In this document: positions 1 to 8,781 of the stretch, in pieces
Position numbering within the stretch: the first letter of the stretch is position 1
Layout of the letters: every line of letters starts with the position of its first letter
Source: Candidatus Sulfopaludibacter sp.
Lineage (GTDB): Bacteria > Acidobacteriota > Terriglobia > Bryobacterales > Bryobacteraceae
NCBI GenBank assembly: GCA_031292755.1
Contig: JARLGM010000028.1
Coordinates: forward strand, 1 to 51,472
Length of the DNA stretch: 51,472 nucleotides
Direction: 5' to 3'
Notes under the pieces: model-generated
Database searches by the model: none
What the model saw: the letters and a program-made list of their open reading frames with translations, nothing else
Told to the model about the DNA's origin: nothing
Position numbers and translations under genes: made by a program

Positions 1-11
1 TCGCAGCTCGG

Positions 12-359
12 GTGACAACCATGTTTCTCCGTAGTTCGGTCGTCAAAAAGGGTGGCAAGACCTACCGCTACTGGAAGCTGGTCGAGAACGTTCGCACCGA
101 CACCGGTCCCGGTAGCAGGTTATCGCTCACTTGGGAGACCTTTCCAATTTCAGCGCAGCCGGCTGGCAAACTCTCGGCGGACGCATGGGCGAGCCGGAAA
201 TGGCCGCGGCTCTCACTCCAAGAGCGCTACAAGACCCACCAAGGCTATGTCGATGTAGTTCGGAAGGCTGCCGCGAAAGCCGTGGGCGAGCGTTTCCTTC
301 TGCCCGCGGACGCCGCCCGCCTCGTTGCCGAAGCCGAAGCCAGCGATGTATTGAAGTAG
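12..359 (+). pseudogene. IS1634-like transposase N-terminal scrap joined to an alpha/beta-hydrolase tail
   Basis: The reading frame has ATG at 21 (GTG 12 is in frame) and opens with MFLRSSVVKKGGKTYRYWKL, the usual start of IS1634/IS4-superfamily transposases. Its natural continuation, VIAHLGDLSNFSAAGWQTL, is found one frame over from about position 119, so the transposase piece is itself frameshifted. From about 212 the first frame resumes with LSLQERYKTHQGYVDVV and ERFLLPADAARLVAEA, which resembles the C-terminal end of bacterial 'alpha/beta hydrolase domain' proteins (family memory, no search). The 115-residue product has no transposase catalytic residues and no hydrolase core, so neither half can work. 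It reads as the scar of an old insertion into, or deletion through, a hydrolase gene. It could instead be an annotated hypothetical protein. Confidence 0.55.
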
Positions 360-373
360 GCCCACACGTTCCG

Positions 374-1255
374 TCACTTCGAGGGCTTGCTCAGCCAACC
401 GTTCAGCTTCAGCCACTCCTCGAACCGGTCCAGGTAGTGATCCGCGCCGCCGCCCTTCTTTCCAAAGCCGTGCTGGCCGGTCTGGAACACGTGCAACTCG
501 GCCGGCAGCCCCGCTTTTCTCCACGCTCCAAACAGGTCAATCGACCCCTGGTATCCGACCGTCTGGTCATCCGCCGCCACCGCGATGAACAGCGGTGGCG
601 CTCCCGCCGGCGGAGGATTGGAATTCGCGCCGGCGGCGTAGATCGGGGCTGCGAAATCAGGCCTGCCGTCGGCAGGACCGTATACCGTCGAGAGGACTAC
701 CCCTCCGCCGGCCGAGTAACCAATAATGCCGATTCGATTGGGCAGGACTCCGAACTCGGCGGCTCGCTGCCGCAGCAGCCGGACCGCTTGTTGCCCGTCC
801 GCGCCCGCCAGCGCACGCACATTCTGTCCCGCTTGCGGACCCGTGGCAGCGGCCCCTCGACCGGTCGAAGACGTTGGTGCATCAGGATTGACGTACGTAG
901 TGCGGTACTTCAAAACAAAAGCATCGACACCCATCTGAGTCAGCCGTTGGGCGACATCGACGCCCTCGTACGACATCATAAGCGTCCGATAACCGCCGCC
1001 TGGCGCAACAATGATAGCCGTACCGGCGGCCTTCTGCGCATCGGCCGGATAATAAAGCAACACGGGGCGAACGATATTCTGCGCCTGCGGCCTCTCCGGA
1101 GTTCCCGCGGTCCTTTCCGGGTAATTCCAATTCTCCGAGCCGGGCGCGACCCCAGGGTAAAGCGGGATCTCGCGAGCCGGCGGGGCCGGTTGAGCGTGAC
1201 CGACGGCCGTGATCGCAGCAAGAACGCAGAGCGGTAAAGTACCAAATTTCAGCAT
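374..1255 (-). CDS. Secreted alpha/beta-hydrolase, acetyl-esterase/BD-FAE type
   Basis: A 293-residue protein with a signal peptide (hydrophobic stretch ending near HAQ-P, residues 1-22). It carries the serine-hydrolase layout: an oxyanion-type VAPGGGYR near residue 85, nucleophile elbow GYSAGG (Ser181), acid in ADDQTVG (Asp229/230) and His262 in GQHGFG. Lipase/esterase or carbohydrate-deacetylase activity in the periplasm or outside the cell is inferred; the substrate is unknown. The ATG at 1255 is preferred because a GGAG lies six bases upstream. The GTG at 1267 would make that Shine-Dalgarno part of the coding sequence. It faces away from the propeller gene to its right and ends 14 bases from the decayed hydrolase tail on the opposite strand, so a hydrolase neighbour was probably lost here. 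Confidence 0.88.
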   Translation of the reverse strand: MLKFGTLPLCVLAAITAVGHAQPAPPAREIPLYPGVAPGSENWNYPERTAGTPERPQAQNIVRPVLLYYPADAQKAAGTAIIVAPGGGYRTLMMSYEGVDVAQRLTQMGVDAFVLKYRTTYVNPDAPTSSTGRGAAATGPQAGQNVRALAGADGQQAVRLLRQRAAEFGVLPNRIGIIGYSAGGGVVLSTVYGPADGRPDFAAPIYAAGANSNPPPAGAPPLFIAVAADDQTVGYQGSIDLFGAWRKAGLPAELHVFQTGQHGFGKKGGGADHYLDRFEEWLKLNGWLSKPSK

Positions 1256-1501
1256 GGGAAACTCCACTCTTCCGAAGCGATATCTTACACCAGGTGGATC
1301 CCCCCGCGTAGCGCCTTATCGTGGAAGTTCTGACATGCGTGGCCCGGCGGACACGGTCGATCGTCGCGAAATGGCCCTTTTTCCGGCCTCAAATGTCTTC
1401 GCGACCCTGGCATCCGAATTGCCCTTTGGTCGCCGGAGGACAGTGGTTCGATAGCCGGCTTGAGTGACAGGCCGCTACCGACTACCCTGTTTGAAATCGA
1501 C

Positions 1502-2557
1502 ATGCTTTCCATACTCTGGCGCTCCATGCGGTGGCGGGTCCGATTGGCCCTTCTGTTCAGCGCGCCGCTTTTTGCCGGCGCGTTCGTCATCTGGCGGGCC
1601 TCTCACGCCAAAGAAGAGGCCGTCAGGGAGGTCCATGCCAATTCGGAACTCCCCTTCCGCGTCTTGCCAGTCGATCGCCCGCTACTGCCGGCCGTCGATT
1701 CCATTCAGGCTGCTCCTGAGTTCCGCGATATCGCCGTCTACAAGGAAACAATCGCCGTCACCGCCCGCGCAGGGTTATTCCTTTACGATCGTAATGGCGC
1801 GCTGCTCCGGTCCTACCGCAGCGGCATGGAATTGCCGCCCGCGGAATTGGCGGGAATGTCAGTGGGAATCGGCGCCGGTTCCGCCGCGCCGGAGCTTTTC
1901 ATCGCCACCCGCGGAGCCGGCCTGCTGGCCTTCGACGGAACGCGCTTCCGGCAGATCCTGCCCCACGACGCAAGCTCCCGGAATGTCACCGCGGTCCTGG
2001 TCCTGGCATCGGGCCGCGTCCTGTTGGGTACCGAGCGGCATGGCGTTCTGGCCTTCGATGGACAGCGGCTTGTCGCCCTGAACGCCCGGCTCAAGGATCT
2101 CCACATCACGGCCCTGGCGGGTTCCGAAAGCGACCTGTGGATCGGCACCCTGGACGCCGGTGTGTTCCATTCTCATGCCGGTCAACTGGAGCAGTTCCAG
2201 GCGGAGCTGCCGGACCCGCAGGTCCTCTCGCTTGCGGCGGGCGACGGCCCGGCCTATGTCGGGACGCCGCTCGGCGTCGTGGAGTTCCAGGGCGGGCGGC
2301 CGGTTCGGACCGTTGCCCGCGGATTCCTGGCGCTCGCGGTGTCGCCCTGCGGGGACGGCCTTCTGGTGGGTACCGAAGATGAGGGGATTCTCAATTTAAC
2401 TTTGCAGTCGCGGCCCGTTGCGCACGTCCGTCCGGCGGAAAACGGCCCGTCGGGTCCCATCCATCGATTAGCCACCCTGGAAGGCACACCGTACGCCGTG
2501 GGCCCGACGCCATCTACCGCTTCGAATCCTCGTCCCGGCGCTGGCGCGCCGTGTTGA
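1502..2557 (+). CDS. Beta-propeller sensor-like protein, N-terminal piece (frameshifted)
   Basis: Starts MLSILWRSMRWRVRLALLF followed by a membrane segment (about residues 13-33), then repeated blade-like units such as ELFIATRGAGLLAFDG, RVLLGTERHGVLAFDG, DLWIGTLDAGVFHSHAG and GLLVGTEDEGILNL. This is the pattern of two-component-regulator-type propeller (Reg_prop) proteins, here without a kinase domain. An upstream TTG at 1460 is in frame but has no better ribosome site. After EGTPYAVG (about 2496) the frame degenerates to a proline/serine-rich tail ending at 2557, while the true continuation (DAIYRFESSSRRWRAVLTAP) runs one frame over and leads into the next entry. Inserting a single C in the gggccc run near 2497-2502 would restore one protein of about 640 residues. 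Confidence 0.7.
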   Translation: MLSILWRSMRWRVRLALLFSAPLFAGAFVIWRASHAKEEAVREVHANSELPFRVLPVDRPLLPAVDSIQAAPEFRDIAVYKETIAVTARAGLFLYDRNGALLRSYRSGMELPPAELAGMSVGIGAGSAAPELFIATRGAGLLAFDGTRFRQILPHDASSRNVTAVLVLASGRVLLGTERHGVLAFDGQRLVALNARLKDLHITALAGSESDLWIGTLDAGVFHSHAGQLEQFQAELPDPQVLSLAAGDGPAYVGTPLGVVEFQGGRPVRTVARGFLALAVSPCGDGLLVGTEDEGILNLTLQSRPVAHVRPAENGPSGPIHRLATLEGTPYAVGPTPSTASNPRPGAGAPC

Positions 2558-3423
2558 CAGCGCCCGGTTCGGTCCTGGCCGACCGCAACGTGGCCGCGTT
2601 GGCTCTCAGCGGCGGCCGGTTGTGGGTGGGATATTTCGATCGCGGGCTCGATATCGTGAATGCGGGCCTGGAACACGCCGCGCACCACGAAGACGATGCC
2701 CTCTTTTGTATCAACCGCATCGTCGATGACCCGGAGGGCGGCCGCACGGCCGTGGCCACGGCGAATGGACTGGTGCTGTTCGATTCCGCCGGCCGGCCTC
2801 GCCAGATCATGGGCCGCAAAGACGGCCTCCTCGCCGACCACGTCAGCGACGTCGCCTTTCGGGAGGGCGGCATGGTGGTGGCCACCCCGGCCGGTCTATC
2901 CTTCGTCGATCGCTCCGGCGTGCGCAGCCTCTACGTCTTCCACGGGCTGGTCAACAATCACGTTTACACCGTGGCGACCCCCGGCCGCGTCACCCTCGCC
3001 GGCACTTTAGGCGGACTCTCCGTACTGGACGACGATACTGTCCGGATCAACTACACCACCGCCAACTCGCGCCTGAAGCACAACTGGATCACCGCCCTGC
3101 TCCGGGTGGGCGACGACTGGTTCGCCGGAACCTACGGCGCGGGCGTTCTCAGGCTCGATCCCGGCGGCCAGTGGCACGCGTTTCCCGATCTCAACGACGG
3201 GTTCGTTGTGAATCCCAATGCCCTGATGGCCAGCGGCGATCGCGTCTACGCGGGCAGCCTCGACCGCGGCCTCTTCGTCTTCGACCGCTCGTCGGGCCGT
3301 TGGACCAGCACCACCGGGGGCCTGCCGTCGCTGAACGTGACCGCCCTGGCGGCCGGCGGCGGCTATCTGTACGCCGGGACGGATAACGGCCTGGTGCGGA
3401 TCGCGGAAGGAGCCCTGCGATGA
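2551..3423 (+). CDS. Beta-propeller protein, C-terminal piece of the frameshifted gene
   Basis: A 290-residue reading frame continuing the same propeller: GRLWVGYFDRGLDIVNAG, VAFREGGMVVATPAGLSFVD, DWFAGTYGAGVLRLDPGG, RVYAGSLDRGLFVFD and GYLYAGTDNGLVRIAEG are successive blade strands. The annotated start (GTG 2551) is artificial, because the frame is open and clearly coding back to about 2503 (DAIYRFE). It overlaps the following VIT/vWA gene by four bases (ATGA), so both were probably expressed as one unit. The intact protein would be a membrane-anchored extracytoplasmic propeller, likely a binding or sensing module. Whether the break is genuine or a base-calling error cannot be decided from this sequence alone. 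Confidence 0.7.
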   Translation: MLTAPGSVLADRNVAALALSGGRLWVGYFDRGLDIVNAGLEHAAHHEDDALFCINRIVDDPEGGRTAVATANGLVLFDSAGRPRQIMGRKDGLLADHVSDVAFREGGMVVATPAGLSFVDRSGVRSLYVFHGLVNNHVYTVATPGRVTLAGTLGGLSVLDDDTVRINYTTANSRLKHNWITALLRVGDDWFAGTYGAGVLRLDPGGQWHAFPDLNDGFVVNPNALMASGDRVYAGSLDRGLFVFDRSSGRWTSTTGGLPSLNVTALAAGGGYLYAGTDNGLVRIAEGALR

Positions 3424-4974
3424 AACGCCTCTGCATGCTCTCTCTGGCCATCGCGGCATGCGCCGGCGCCGATACCGGCGTGCTCATTCCCGGCAACCGG
3501 CAACAGCCCGATCCGGCCGTTTTCTCCCTCAACGAAATGGCCATAGAAGTCCGCATTGACAATGGTACGGCGCGCGTTCGGGTTCGGCAGATCTTCGGCA
3601 ACCACACCGACAACATTAAAGAAGGTGTCTACCAGTTCGCCCTGCCAGGGAAAGCCACCGTATCCGACTTTGCCGTATGGGACGATATCACTCGCATACC
3701 AGGCGTTATCCTCGAGCGCCGCCGTGCCGGCGAGATCTACGAGCAGGCCAAGTCCCAAGCCATCGATCCGGGCCTGCTCCAGATGGGGGAGCGGACTGCG
3801 AGCGAGAGCGGCGCGCCGTTCCTGCCGAGCCAGGCGTTCACCGCGCACATCGTACCCATCCCGCCATTCGGCACCAAGCGCATCGAGATGGAATACCAGC
3901 ATCCTGTTGCCGTCGAGCAGTACCGCTCCGAGTTGGTGGTGCCGCTCAAACCCGACGTTTTCGGCGTGCAGGTAGCCGGCCGGCTGACTATCGAACTCGA
4001 ACTGCACTCCGCTCACGCCATCCGCGATTTCGAGGCCGTGTCCAAAATCTATCCGCTTCAGATCCGCGAGCGCGCTCCGAACCTGGTCCGCGCGGAGTTC
4101 AGCGGCAGCAATGTGGGACTGAACGAAGACTTCGCCGTCCGCTACACGCTCGATCCGTCGCAGGCCGACACGCTTCATGTCATTGCCGAACGGGAGGCCC
4201 TCTCCGGTCCCGGTTTCTTCCAGGTGCAGGCTCTCTTGCGTATGCCGGTAGCGGGCTCCCCCGCCCCGCAGTCCCCTCGGACCCTGATTCTGCTTTTCGA
4301 TACCTCCCTCTCCATGCAATGGGACAAGTTGGAGCGCGGTTTTGCCGCCTGCGAAGCCGCTCTCCGCCGCCTGCGACCCGCCGATTCGTTCAACCTGCTG
4401 CTCTTCAATTCGGAAGTCAGCGCGTTCGCGCCGCAGCCCCAGCCGGCCAGCGCCGCCAACATCGAGCGGGCCCTGGCGTTCATCCGCAACAGCCGGATTC
4501 GCGGCGGCACCGATCTCGAGCGAGCCCTTGCCGCCGGTCTGGCGCAAGCCGCGCCCAGCGAACCGTACCTGATGTTAATCGGTGACGGCGGCGCTACCGA
4601 AGGAACCGTCCAGGGCGGCAGGCTGGCGGCGTGGTATGCGGCGGAATGGAGCAAACGAAACGCGGCGCAGCGCCCGCGCACGCTGGTTTTTGGCGCGGGG
4701 GACGACGCCAACCTGCCGCTGCTCCAAACGCTGGCCGCCCATAACGGATTCTTCGAGTGGGTCCGTTCCACCGAGCCGGTCGACTTCAAGCTCAACGCAT
4801 TTCTGGCGAAGATCGGGCAGTCTCCGCTCAAAGGTGTCACCCTCACCCCGGCCCCCACCGGCAACTTCGATTTTGCTCAGCCGCGTGCTGTCCGGTTTAG
4901 CCGATGTCGGCGTGACAGAGGAGGAAAAAGGTTCCGCCACAATCCAATTCGTGTCCTATCGTTCAGCTCAATAA
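3420..4974 (+). pseudogene. VIT + von Willebrand A domain protein with a disrupted 3' end
   Basis: Residues 1-17 form a signal peptide. A VIT domain follows (EMAIEVRIDNGTARVRVRQI, then EGVYQFALPG, about 35-165), and then a vWA domain with a MIDAS-type FDTSLSM at about 295 and a GGTD loop. Good coding sequence stops near TPAPTGNFDF (about 4875). After that the same frame has odd, arginine-rich composition and runs on to 5468, antisense through the PEGA gene, which is implausible. A neighbouring frame gives VTEEEKGSATIQFVSYR and stops at 4974. VIT/vWA proteins usually carry 150 or more further residues, so the C-terminus is lost or replaced. The gene starts inside the propeller stop codon (ATGA overlap). 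Confidence 0.65.
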
Positions 4975-4994
4975 CTGGAGCGGCAGCGCCTGTA

Positions 4995-5777
4995 CTATGG
5001 TTGGATTTCGAGCCGGAGGCGGGCGCCGGGCTTCACCATGATGTCGCGCTCGCGAAGATTGGCGCCGATTCGCGCGCCGATACGGTAGGCGCCGGGAGCC
5101 AGCGAAAGTTCGGCCGGGGCCTGCGCGTCAATCGCCGTACCGTTTACCGTGAGGGGTGCTGGAGCACTTGTCACCACCATGACGCTGCCGCGGATCGGGT
5201 TCAGGATCAGCATCAACTCTTGTTCCGACCCGTACACTTTGACCGTCTGGTTCTCTTCCTGGTATCCGGCGAGCGCGAGACGCAAATTATGGGTGCCGTC
5301 CGCCACCAGAAGGTTGCACGGAGTCTCGCATGCGGGGTTGGTGCTTTCGCCGACCAGCACGCGAGCTCCAGCCGGGCTGCTGACCACGTTGATGGTGTGG
5401 TGCGCTGCCGCGCCGCTCGCCAGGTCGGCGGTTTGCAACGAACGGGGTGGAGCGGCGGCGGGGTCTGATGTTGCGGGTGCGCGCGCGGCGATCTCGGCCC
5501 AGGGATGCTCGCCGGGTATCGTGGGCGGCGGGAGGACGGGCACGGCAGCCGCGGTCGCCGCGTCGGCGCTCAACGAAGCGAGAAGAACCACCGGAGCCGG
5601 GTCGTCAATAAGCTTCGGAAGGGGCGTCGAGTAGATATCCAGACTCGTTCGATCGATGGGGGGAAGCAGGTCGGCGACGCGCGGAGCCTGACGCGGTCCG
5701 GCATCCCGGAAGAACTCGACCGCGTCGCTGGCGGTGGATTTGGTTGCCGGTTCGACTGCTTCGAGCTCTTTCAGCAT
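4995..5777 (-). CDS. PEGA-domain protein
   Basis: A 260-residue protein from ATG 5777 (MLKELEAVEP). An upstream ATG at 5849 lies in non-coding-looking sequence and would overlap the previous gene. Residues 1-135 are low-complexity, Ala/Pro-rich and probably disordered. Then comes a PEGA module, INVVSSPAGARVLVG through CNLLVADGTHNLRLALAGYQ, with a second weaker repeat (SVMVVTSAPAPLTVNG, AELSLAPGAYRIGARI). PEGA domains are surface or periplasmic beta-sandwiches, often attached to kinases in Acidobacteria. No signal peptide or membrane segment is visible. It lies 31 bases downstream of a small membrane gene on the same strand and converges on the broken VIT/vWA gene. Confidence 0.75.
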   Translation of the reverse strand: MLKELEAVEPATKSTASDAVEFFRDAGPRQAPRVADLLPPIDRTSLDIYSTPLPKLIDDPAPVVLLASLSADAATAAAVPVLPPPTIPGEHPWAEIAARAPATSDPAAAPPRSLQTADLASGAAAHHTINVVSSPAGARVLVGESTNPACETPCNLLVADGTHNLRLALAGYQEENQTVKVYGSEQELMLILNPIRGSVMVVTSAPAPLTVNGTAIDAQAPAELSLAPGAYRIGARIGANLRERDIMVKPGARLRLEIQP

Positions 5778-5808
5778 GGCAGCGGTTGTATTTCGTTGGA
5801 ACGATGAT

Positions 5809-6111
5809 CTAGTGTCTTGAAAATCGCCGTAAACGCAGGGCTTCGGCAACGCAGATGTAGAGGTTAATCAGGCCGAGACCGCTGACCGCGCCCCGCAGAT
5901 ACATGCTGTCCCAGTATTGGCGGACGCGCGCGATGGAGTTGGCGAAGTAGTTGTTATCCCACGATTCGGTCCAGGGAAAGATCAGCAGGAAGAGCCCGAT
6001 CTCCAGACAGAAAGTGATCAGCAGGACCGCCCAGACCTTGTGATACCAGCGCGCACGCGGCGGGCCGGGAACGGGTTGCGGGCCGGTCTGCTCCGGCTCG
6101 GCGGGCATCAT
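5809..6111 (-). CDS. Small membrane protein with two hydrophobic segments
   Basis: A 100-residue protein starting at ATG 6111, which overlaps the rnhB stop (ATGA), so it is the last gene of the ffh-rnhB cluster. A proline-rich N-terminus (about 1-20) precedes a membrane segment VWAVLLITFCLEIGLFLLIF (about 26-45). A polar stretch with WDNNYFANSIARVRQYWDS follows, then a second hydrophobic stretch SGLGLINLYICVAEAL (about 77-92). I do not recognise a named family. The tight coupling to rnhB suggests co-expression but gives no function. A longer in-frame reading up to 6546 is only the antisense-like extension through rnhB and was not used. Confidence 0.7.
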   Translation of the reverse strand: MMPAEPEQTGPQPVPGPPRARWYHKVWAVLLITFCLEIGLFLLIFPWTESWDNNYFANSIARVRQYWDSMYLRGAVSGLGLINLYICVAEALRLRRFSRH

Positions 6112-6794
6112 GCGGCGCCTGCCGCGTCGAACAGATCCATTTGGGGATTGTAATCCATGGGAAAGAGGGAGTGCGTGCGCACCGGTTCGAAACTCAGCCG
6201 GTGCAGCGGCGTGGGTCCGAACCGTTCGATGGCCTGGCAGTGTTCGGGAGTGGAATACCCTTTGTGAGAGGCGAGACCGTATTGCGGGAAAACCTGGTCC
6301 CAGACGCGCATACAGGCGTCGCGATACACTTTGGCGACGATGGACGCCGCCGCGATGGCGTGGCACCGCATGTCGCCTTTGATGAGCGGACGCTGCGGCA
6401 GGGGCAGTTCGATCGAGACCGCGTCGATCAGCAGAAAATCCGGCGCCGGATTCAATCGAGTTACCGCCATTCGCATAGCCAAACGCGAGGCCTGATAGAT
6501 GTTGATGGAATCGATTGTGGCGGCATCCACCGCCGCGATGGCCCACGCCACCGCGCGCTCGCGAATTCGTTCGGCAAGCACCTCGCGGCGCTCGGCCTCC
6601 AGCAATTTGCTGTCATTGAGTCCACGAACCGGCCGGTCCGGAGAAAGGATCACGGCAGCAGCCACCACCGGACCGAACAGCGATCCGCGGCCGACTTCAT
6701 CCACGCCCGCGACAGCTTGAAAGCCGCGCGCGCGCAACTCCCGTTCCAGGGTTGCCTCGCATCGGAATGTGCCACCCGCAGGCTCGGGTCGCAT
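6108..6794 (-). CDS. rnhB: Ribonuclease HII
   Basis: A 228-residue enzyme that nicks the RNA strand of RNA-DNA hybrids and removes misincorporated ribonucleotides. The N-terminal catalytic signature AGVDEVGRGSLFGPVVAAAV (from about residue 28) supplies the first Asp-Glu pair. LNDSKLL, the FLLIDAV strand and the IVAKVYRDA motif follow at expected spacing. Length is normal for the family (about 200-230). It follows rplS after a 15-base gap on the same strand, the common bacterial order trmD-rplS-rnhB, and overlaps the small membrane gene downstream by four bases. Confidence 0.95.
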   Translation of the reverse strand: MRPEPAGGTFRCEATLERELRARGFQAVAGVDEVGRGSLFGPVVAAAVILSPDRPVRGLNDSKLLEAERREVLAERIRERAVAWAIAAVDAATIDSINIYQASRLAMRMAVTRLNPAPDFLLIDAVSIELPLPQRPLIKGDMRCHAIAAASIVAKVYRDACMRVWDQVFPQYGLASHKGYSTPEHCQAIERFGPTPLHRLSFEPVRTHSLFPMDYNPQMDLFDAAGAA

Positions 6795-6809
6795 GGAGAA
6801 ACCGCGACG

Positions 6810-7157
6810 TTACTGGCGTTCCTTGAGCCGTGCGGCTTTGCCCTTCAACCCGCGAAGGTAATACAGCTTGGCGCGGCGGACCCGGCCGGTGCGCACCACG
6901 TCGATGTGGTCCACCACCTTGGCGTGAATCGGGAAAATACGCTCGACTCCCTGGCCGAAGCTGACTTTGCGAACCGTGATGCTCTCGCCCAGTCCGGTAT
7001 TATTGCGCGCGATGAGGACCCCTTCAAAAGCCTGAAGACGCTCTTTGTCGCCTTCCTTGATCTTCACGTGGACCCGGATGGTGTCGCCGGGCCGGAACTC
7101 AGGGACATCGGCCCGTTTGTTCTTGTTGATAAACTTCGTCAGCAACGCGTTCTGCAT
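6810..7157 (-). CDS. rplS: 50S ribosomal protein L19
   Basis: A 115-residue basic protein with the L19 core: [51 protein letters not shown] and the C-terminal [20 protein letters not shown]19 sits at the 30S-50S interface. The start is ATG 7157. It lies between trmD and rnhB in the minus-strand translation cluster, the typical bacterial context. Length and sequence look intact. Confidence 0.97.
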   Translation of the reverse strand: MQNALLTKFINKNKRADVPEFRPGDTIRVHVKIKEGDKERLQAFEGVLIARNNTGLGESITVRKVSFGQGVERIFPIHAKVVDHIDVVRTGRVRRAKLYYLRGLKGKAARLKERQ

Positions 7158-7205
7158 GAAAATTTCCTTGAATCTTTATCTTACACGATCCGCGCGAAGA
7201 ATTCC

Positions 7206-7922
7206 TTATTCCGCCAGGAGATCCGGCCGCAGCCGGGCCGTTTTTTCGCGCGCCAACTGCCTGCGAAAGCGCCGTATTTCTTCGTGATTCCCGTTCAACA
7301 GCACGTCCGGCACCTTCCACCCGCGGAATTCAGCGGGACGCGTCCAGTGGGGGCAGTCGAGCAGCCCTTCTCCGTGACCGGTGTCCTGAAACGAATCGAA
7401 GGCGGCCGATGTTTCGTTGCCCAGCACACCGGGGATCAAACGGGCCACCGCGTCGATGACGACGGCCGCGGCCAGTTCGCCGCCACTCAAGACATAATTG
7501 CCGATAGAAATCTCGTCGTCGGCAAGGTGTTCGGCAACCCGCTCGTCGACGCCTTCGTACCGGCCGCAGATGAGCAGCAACGCCGCCTCGCGGCTGTATG
7601 CATTGGCCAGATGTTGATCGAACGGGCGGCCGGAAGCCGACAGCAGCACGGTCTTGCGGTTGGGAGCAGGCGGCAGATCCGGAGGCACGTCCCGCTGCCA
7701 GATGGCTTCCACCGCGGCGAACAGAGGCTCGGGTTTGAGCACCATACCCTCGCCTCCGCCGAAGGGCCGGTCGTCGACGGTCCTGTGGCGGTCACTGGTC
7801 CACTCGCGCAGGTTGTGAATACGGATATCCAGCAGCCCCGCATCCTTGCCGCGCTTCACTACGCCATGCGCGAACGGTCCCTCGAAAAATTCCGGAAAGA
7901 TGGTGAGCACATGGAAGATCAC
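7206..7922 (-). CDS. trmD: tRNA (guanine37-N1)-methyltransferase
   Basis: A 238-residue SPOUT-fold methyltransferase that methylates G37 next to the anticodon, using S-adenosylmethionine, to prevent frameshifting. Diagnostic stretches are the N-terminal FHVLTIFPEFF, RTVDDRPFGGGEGMVLKPEP, LLICGRYEGVDERV and SIGNYVLSGGELAAAVVIDA (the trefoil-knot cofactor site). A C-terminal domain carries HWTRPAEFRGWKVPDVLLNGNH-type sequence. Its start overlaps the rimM stop by four bases, so the two are translationally coupled. Length is standard. Confidence 0.97.
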   Translation of the reverse strand: MIFHVLTIFPEFFEGPFAHGVVKRGKDAGLLDIRIHNLREWTSDRHRTVDDRPFGGGEGMVLKPEPLFAAVEAIWQRDVPPDLPPAPNRKTVLLSASGRPFDQHLANAYSREAALLLICGRYEGVDERVAEHLADDEISIGNYVLSGGELAAAVVIDAVARLIPGVLGNETSAAFDSFQDTGHGEGLLDCPHWTRPAEFRGWKVPDVLLNGNHEEIRRFRRQLAREKTARLRPDLLAE

Positions 7923-8437
7923 GTCCGGTTCAAGTCCTTCAAGCCTGCGGGCAATTCTACCGCGATCCGCCGCGTGGCCGGATCGATCTGCTTACAAATG
8001 GAACGGGCAAACGGAATCAACAAACCGCCGTCCACAACCAGGAGTCCGTGACCGCCGCCATCCTCCCACGCGGTCACGCAGCCCACGCGCGCCCCGCTGA
8101 TGGCGTCGAATACTTCGCAGCCGATCAGGTCCGACTGAAAGAATTCGTTCTCTTCCAGGGGAACGCGCTCTCCGGCGGGGACGCGCACTTCCGCGCCAAA
8201 AAGCAGTTCGGCATCCGAGATGGTATCCACCCCGTGGAATTTGAAGACCAGCGTTCCCATGTGGAACCAGGTGGACTCCACTTCAAAACGCCGGCCCGCG
8301 CCGAACAGGTAAACTTCCTTCAATGCTTGAAAACGTTCAGGCTTGCTGCTGAAAGAGACGGCCGTGATTTCACCGCGATTGCCTCTGGTCTTGCCCAGAA
8401 CGGCAATGGTGACCCACGCACCCTCAGGCTGGTTCAC
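7919..8437 (-). CDS. rimM: Ribosome maturation factor RimM
   Basis: A 172-residue 30S-assembly factor. The N-terminal RimM beta-barrel begins [19 protein letters not shown] and carries LKEVYLFG; a PRC-barrel follows, recognisable in [14 protein letters not shown] and [17 protein letters not shown]. The protein binds S19 and helps mature the 30S head. It overlaps khpA upstream and trmD downstream by four bases each, so the three genes form a coupled block. Confidence 0.93.
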   Translation of the reverse strand: MNQPEGAWVTIAVLGKTRGNRGEITAVSFSSKPERFQALKEVYLFGAGRRFEVESTWFHMGTLVFKFHGVDTISDAELLFGAEVRVPAGERVPLEENEFFQSDLIGCEVFDAISGARVGCVTAWEDGGGHGLLVVDGGLLIPFARSICKQIDPATRRIAVELPAGLKDLNRT

Positions 8438-8664
8438 TCGAGGATTTCCAACGTGAAGCGGCGGTTCAGCTTCATCCCGGCCGCACCGAGAATGGTGCGA
8501 ATGGAACGGGCTGTGCGGCCCTGCTTGCCGATCACCTTTCCCAGATCGCTGGGTGCGACTTTCAACTCCAGTACGGTGACCTGCTCGCCTTCCACTACCT
8601 GGACCGAAACCTCCTCAGGGATGTCAACCAGAGCTTTGGCAATGTCTTCAATCAACTGTTTCAT
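8434..8664 (-). CDS. khpA: KH-domain RNA-binding protein KhpA
   Basis: A 76-residue single KH domain with the GxxG loop in [19 protein letters not shown]. In other bacteria KhpA acts in RNA binding and in control of cell elongation, usually with KhpB/Jag. The start at ATG 8664 has a clear GGAGG about seven bases upstream. It lies between rpsP and rimM as in most bacteria. The 117-base gap before it (8665-8781) shows no clear terminator. Confidence 0.95.
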   Translation of the reverse strand: MKQLIEDIAKALVDIPEEVSVQVVEGEQVTVLELKVAPSDLGKVIGKQGRTARSIRTILGAAGMKLNRRFTLEILE

Positions 8665-8781
8665 GCACCCCGCCTCCTACAAGCTCATGGTAGCGAAAGA
8701 CGCTCGTTAAGTACGCAAAATCGCGCACATTACCAATACTGGCCGTTATCTTCTTTACAGTTAGCGGCTGCTAAATACGAC

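Noticed and set aside
3363..4547. A 394-codon minus-strand frame opposite the VIT/vWA gene
   Set aside because: No signal peptide, no conserved motifs; the plus strand has clear VIT and MIDAS motifs.
6141..8051. A 636-codon plus-strand frame opposite rnhB, rplS, trmD and rimM
   Set aside because: The minus strand carries five unmistakable genes there; the plus frame is an antisense shadow of high-GC sequence.
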